Shown here piece by piece: positions 61,514 through 64,000 of a stretch of DNA of 64,000 nucleotides. Every line of letters begins with the position of its first letter. Position 1 is the first letter of the stretch. This stretch comes from Microbacterium hibisci (GTDB lineage: Bacteria; Actinomycetota; Actinomycetes; Actinomycetales; Microbacteriaceae): assembly GCF_015278255.1 (NCBI RefSeq), contig NZ_JADIJC010000004.1, positions 310,001 to 374,000 on the forward strand, in the 5' to 3' direction. Under the pieces are notes generated by a model, which saw only the letters and a list, made by a program, of their open reading frames with translations, was not told the origin of the DNA and made no database searches. The translations under genes were made by a program, and so were the position numbers.

Positions 61514-62401
61514 TCAGCCGCGGCCGGGGACCGTCGCGTGCAGCAGGTTGCGCCACGGGTCGTCGAACGACAGCGTGCGTCCGTCGTCGCGCACCTCGAG
61601 TCCGTGGTGGCGCAGGCGCTCCGAGAGCTCGCCGAGCGCGTCGGCGTCGGGCAGCGAGAGGTCGACGCGGCCGAGGCCGAGGGCGGGCATCCGGGGGCCG
61701 GCGCCGCGCGAGTTCCACACGTTCATCGCCATGTGATGGTGGTAGCCGCCGGCGCTGACGAACAGCGCCTGGTCGCCCATCGCCGCCGTCTGGTCGAAGC
61801 CCAGCGCATCGACGTAGAACGCGCGGGCGCTCGCGACGTCTCCCACCGAGAGGTGGACGTGACCGACGGATGCCGCGTCCTGCGTGGTCGCGCCGCCCGC
61901 GGCCCGCTCGGTCAGGTGCTCGCGGAGGAAGGCGTTCGGGTCGAGGTACAGGGTCGCCATCTCGACGCTGCCGTGGGTCCATGACCACTCGGTGCGGGCG
62001 CGATCCCAGTACAGCTCGATGCCGTTGCCCTCGGGATCGGTGAGGTAGAACGCCTGGCTGACGAGGTGGTCCGCCGAGCCGGTGAAGGTCTGGGGCGCGC
62101 GCTGCGCGACGCTGTACAGCGCGGCGGCGAGGGCCTCCTGCGTCTCGAAGAGGATCGCGGTGTGGAACAGGCCGGCCGCTCCCGGTACGGCGTGACGAAG
62201 AGCGGGCTCGTGCTTCAGCATTACGACCGGGCGCCCGGCTCGACCGAGCACCACTTCATCGCCCACGGCCGACAGCACCTGGAGGGTGATCACACCGCGG
62301 TAGAACGCCGTCATGCCGTCGAGGTCGCCGACCAGCAGCGTCACCGCGCCCATGGAGGTGTCGGCGGCCAGACGGTCGGATGCCGGGAGTTCTGCATTCA
62401 C
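61514..62401 (-). CDS. VOC-family ring-cleavage dioxygenase/glyoxalase-like protein
   Basis: 295 residues from GTG 62401 (GGAGG about 12 bases upstream). Two vicinal-oxygen-chelate modules: about 15-140 (GAVTLLVGDLDGMTAFYRGVITL, FHTAILFE, FYLTDPEGNGIELYWDR) and about 175-290 (GHVHLSVGDVASARAFYVDALGF, HHHMAMNVWNSRG). Metal ligands H, H and E are plausible in FHTAIL, HVHLSV and similar positions. Resembles CatE/YfiE-type extradiol dioxygenase proteins. Convergent with cebR (6 bp apart), unrelated function likely. Confidence 0.82.
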   Translation of the reverse strand: MNAELPASDRLAADTSMGAVTLLVGDLDGMTAFYRGVITLQVLSAVGDEVVLGRAGRPVVMLKHEPALRHAVPGAAGLFHTAILFETQEALAAALYSVAQRAPQTFTGSADHLVSQAFYLTDPEGNGIELYWDRARTEWSWTHGSVEMATLYLDPNAFLREHLTERAAGGATTQDAASVGHVHLSVGDVASARAFYVDALGFDQTAAMGDQALFVSAGGYHHHMAMNVWNSRGAGPRMPALGLGRVDLSLPDADALGELSERLRHHGLEVRDDGRTLSFDDPWRNLLHATVPGRG

Positions 62402-62429
62402 ATGAATGAGAACCTCCGGCACCCGTCGC

Positions 62430-63773
62430 TCATTCCCGTGCTTCTTCGGGGTCGCCGCCGAGCTGGCCGACGGCAGGGAGCGGGCCACCGTCGTCGGCGC
62501 CGGTCTTGCGCCAGCGCGCGATGGCGTTGCCGAGGTGGTAGATCAGCAGCGCAGCGGCCGCACCGATGACGATCGCGCCGAGCTGGAAGTCGCCCCACAC
62601 CATGGTGAAGCCCGCGATCGCGATCACGAGCGAGACGGCGGCGGTGTACTGGTTCACCGGGCGCGAGAAGTCCACGCGGTTGTCGACCCAGATCTTGATG
62701 CCGATGATGCCGATGAGGCCGTACAGCGCCGTGGTCACGCCGCCCAGCACACCGGCGGGGATCGAGTTGAACACCGCGCCGACCACGGGCGAGAGCGACA
62801 GCAGGATCGCGAACAGGCCGGCGACCCAGTAGGCCGCCGTCGAATACACGCGGGTCGCGGCCATGACGCCGATGTTCTCGCCGTACGTCGTCGTGCCCGA
62901 GCCGCCGAACGTGCCCGCGAGCACGGTGGCCGCGCCGTCGGCGATGAGCGCGCGGCCGGTGTACTGGTTGACGGATGCCTCGGTCATCGTCGCGACGCCG
63001 CGCACGTGTCCGACGTTCTCGGCGATGAGCACCAGCACGACCGGCAGGAACATGGCGATGACGCTCCACGTGCCGGGGTCGCCGAAGGTCGGGAACTGGA
63101 AGGTCGGCAAGCCGAACCACTGCCCGTTCGCGACGAGCTCGTTGACAGCGTCGAACTTCACCTCGCCGAACAGCAGCGCGACGATGTAGCCCACGATCAC
63201 GCCGAGGAAGATCGAGATCCTGCCGAGGAAGCCGCGGAACAGCACGCTGAAGAGGATCACCGCGACGAGGGTGATGGTGGCGGTGACCGGCGCCTGCTGG
63301 TAGCTCTGCCACGCGACGGGTGCGAGGTTGAAGCCGATGAGGGCCACGATGGCACCGGCGACCACCGGCGGCATGAGCTTCTCGATCCAGCCGAGCCCCG
63401 CGAACTGCACGACGAAGCCGACGGCGGCCAGCAGCACGCCCACTGCGACGATGCCGGCGAGCGCCGATCCGACGCCCTGCGACGCGGTCGCCGCCGTGAC
63501 CGGCGCGATGAACGCGAACGACGAGCCGAGGTAGCTGGGGAGGCGGTTCTTGGTGACCAGCAGGAACAGCAGCGTCCCGATGCCCGAGAACAGGAGCGTC
63601 GTCGAGACGGGGAAGCCGGTGAGCACCGGCACGAGGAACGTCGCGCCGAACATGGCGATGACGTGCTGGGCGCCGATCGCGATGGTGGCGGGCCAGTTGA
63701 GGCGCTCGTCGGGCTTGACCACCTTGCCGGGCTCGACGGTCCGGCCGTTGCCGTGCAGGGTCCACAGAGGCAT
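62430..63773 (-). CDS. Uracil/xanthine permease (NCS2 family, UraA-like)
   Basis: 447 residues from ATG 63773, preceded by AAGGAG at 6 bases. NCS2 features: opening ERLNWPATIAIGAQHVIAMFGATFLVPVLTG, the helix-8/10 motifs AENVGHVRGV and GTFGGSGTTTYGENIGVMAATRVYS, and about 14 hydrophobic segments. The G-x-T-x-x-Y-G-E-N motif favours UraA-type (uracil) transport. Imports a nucleobase with protons. Last gene before the VOC gene on the same strand. Confidence 0.92.
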   Translation of the reverse strand: MPLWTLHGNGRTVEPGKVVKPDERLNWPATIAIGAQHVIAMFGATFLVPVLTGFPVSTTLLFSGIGTLLFLLVTKNRLPSYLGSSFAFIAPVTAATASQGVGSALAGIVAVGVLLAAVGFVVQFAGLGWIEKLMPPVVAGAIVALIGFNLAPVAWQSYQQAPVTATITLVAVILFSVLFRGFLGRISIFLGVIVGYIVALLFGEVKFDAVNELVANGQWFGLPTFQFPTFGDPGTWSVIAMFLPVVLVLIAENVGHVRGVATMTEASVNQYTGRALIADGAATVLAGTFGGSGTTTYGENIGVMAATRVYSTAAYWVAGLFAILLSLSPVVGAVFNSIPAGVLGGVTTALYGLIGIIGIKIWVDNRVDFSRPVNQYTAAVSLVIAIAGFTMVWGDFQLGAIVIGAAAALLIYHLGNAIARWRKTGADDGGPLPAVGQLGGDPEEARE

Positions 63774-63964
63774 GTGCGCTCCTTGCGCTCGGGGGGTTGG
63801 TGCGAGCATCACCCTACTGGCGCGCGCGGCCCGCGAGGGGCCGCCGCCACGCGGCATCCGAAGGCCCGCGCGCCGTGTGCGAGTTGCCGCCGCCACACGG
63901 CATCCGAGAGGCTGGGCACACCCGGCGTGCGCCCGGGACTTCGACGCCGATCCGACGGAGAGAT

Positions 63965-64000
63965 GTGACCGACCCAGCGACCCCGCCGATGCCGCCCGCA
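63965..64000 (+). CDS. Possible start of a gene cut by the window end
   Basis: GTG 63965 with GGAGAG just upstream opens a frame of 12 codons (VTDPATPPMPPA) that reaches the window end. A Pro-rich start with a ribosome binding site is plausible for an actinobacterial membrane or secreted protein, but too little is visible to assign anything. It would be divergent from the uracil permease. Confidence 0.35.
   Translation, partial: MTDPATPPMPPA

Overview
The window is very GC-rich DNA (about 70% by eye) with dense, often overlapping genes. It codes for actinobacterial proteins: SufU-type Fe-S scaffold, PurS/PurQ/PurL, an ECF42-type sigma factor with its DGPF partner, a CebEFG/BglC/CebR cellobiose locus and KdpFABC-DE. 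Many genes have a TANNNT -10 box 6-8 nt before the start codon, which suggests leaderless transcripts, and the word GGATGCC/GGCATCC is strongly over-represented. I infer an actinobacterium, most likely Microbacteriaceae (Microbacterium-like). This is inference, because there is no rRNA or tRNA in the window. I see no prophage, insertion sequence, CRISPR or integrase, so it reads as chromosome.

Layout. 1-2080: three overlapping genes (radical-SAM activase-like, DUF1257/Ycf35-like, membrane protein with helix-hairpin-helix tail). 2139-4239: PerM/AI-2E transporter, chorismate mutase, DUF3237-like protein. 4404-6432: GntR (YtrA-like) regulator with ABC ATPase and permease. 6920-10164: glycine betaine/proline-type ABC importer (ATPase with CBS pair, permease, binding protein). 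10443-12445: patatin lipase plus PlsC-like acyltransferase. 12500-14773: two paralogous membrane proteins and two very small proteins. 14909-17242: purL. 17356-20545: two-component system divergent from a VanY-like peptidase and a VanZ-like protein. 20529-22844: ArsR, double SRPBCC protein, alpha/beta hydrolase. 23043-25034: TerC and a nuclease-like (DUF559) protein boxed by palindromic repeats. 25233-33327: complete kdp potassium operon, all on the minus strand, with kdpF and a further 46-residue ORF at its head. 33603-35955: CHRD protein, sufU, sufS. 36166-40098: secreted pectate lyase, a 26-bp tandem repeat, and a KimA-like potassium transporter. 40182-45611: VanZ-RDD fusion, M20 amidohydrolase, ECF42/DGPF pair, MFS transporter. 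45634-48387: LacI regulator and GH13 alpha-glucosidase. 48542-55146: apt, FMN-binding protein, membrane protein, NarL-type two-component system, 2-hydroxyacid dehydrogenase, DUF1761 protein, purQ-purS. 55539-61507: cebEFG-bglC-cebR behind a promoter carrying three CebR-type operators. 61514-63773: VOC dioxygenase-like protein and uracil/xanthine permease.

The themes are plant-derived carbohydrate use (cellobiose, alpha-glucosides, pectin, each with a LacI-type operator), potassium and osmolyte homeostasis (Kdp, KimA-like, ProVWX-like), and cell-envelope regulation. The non-coding DNA carries at least three repeat families: a GTTGAGCG...GACGAAAC interspersed repeat that has entered two reading frames (kdpB, sufS), a CTGCAG-rich palindromic element in three copies, and GGATGCC-based terminator hairpins.
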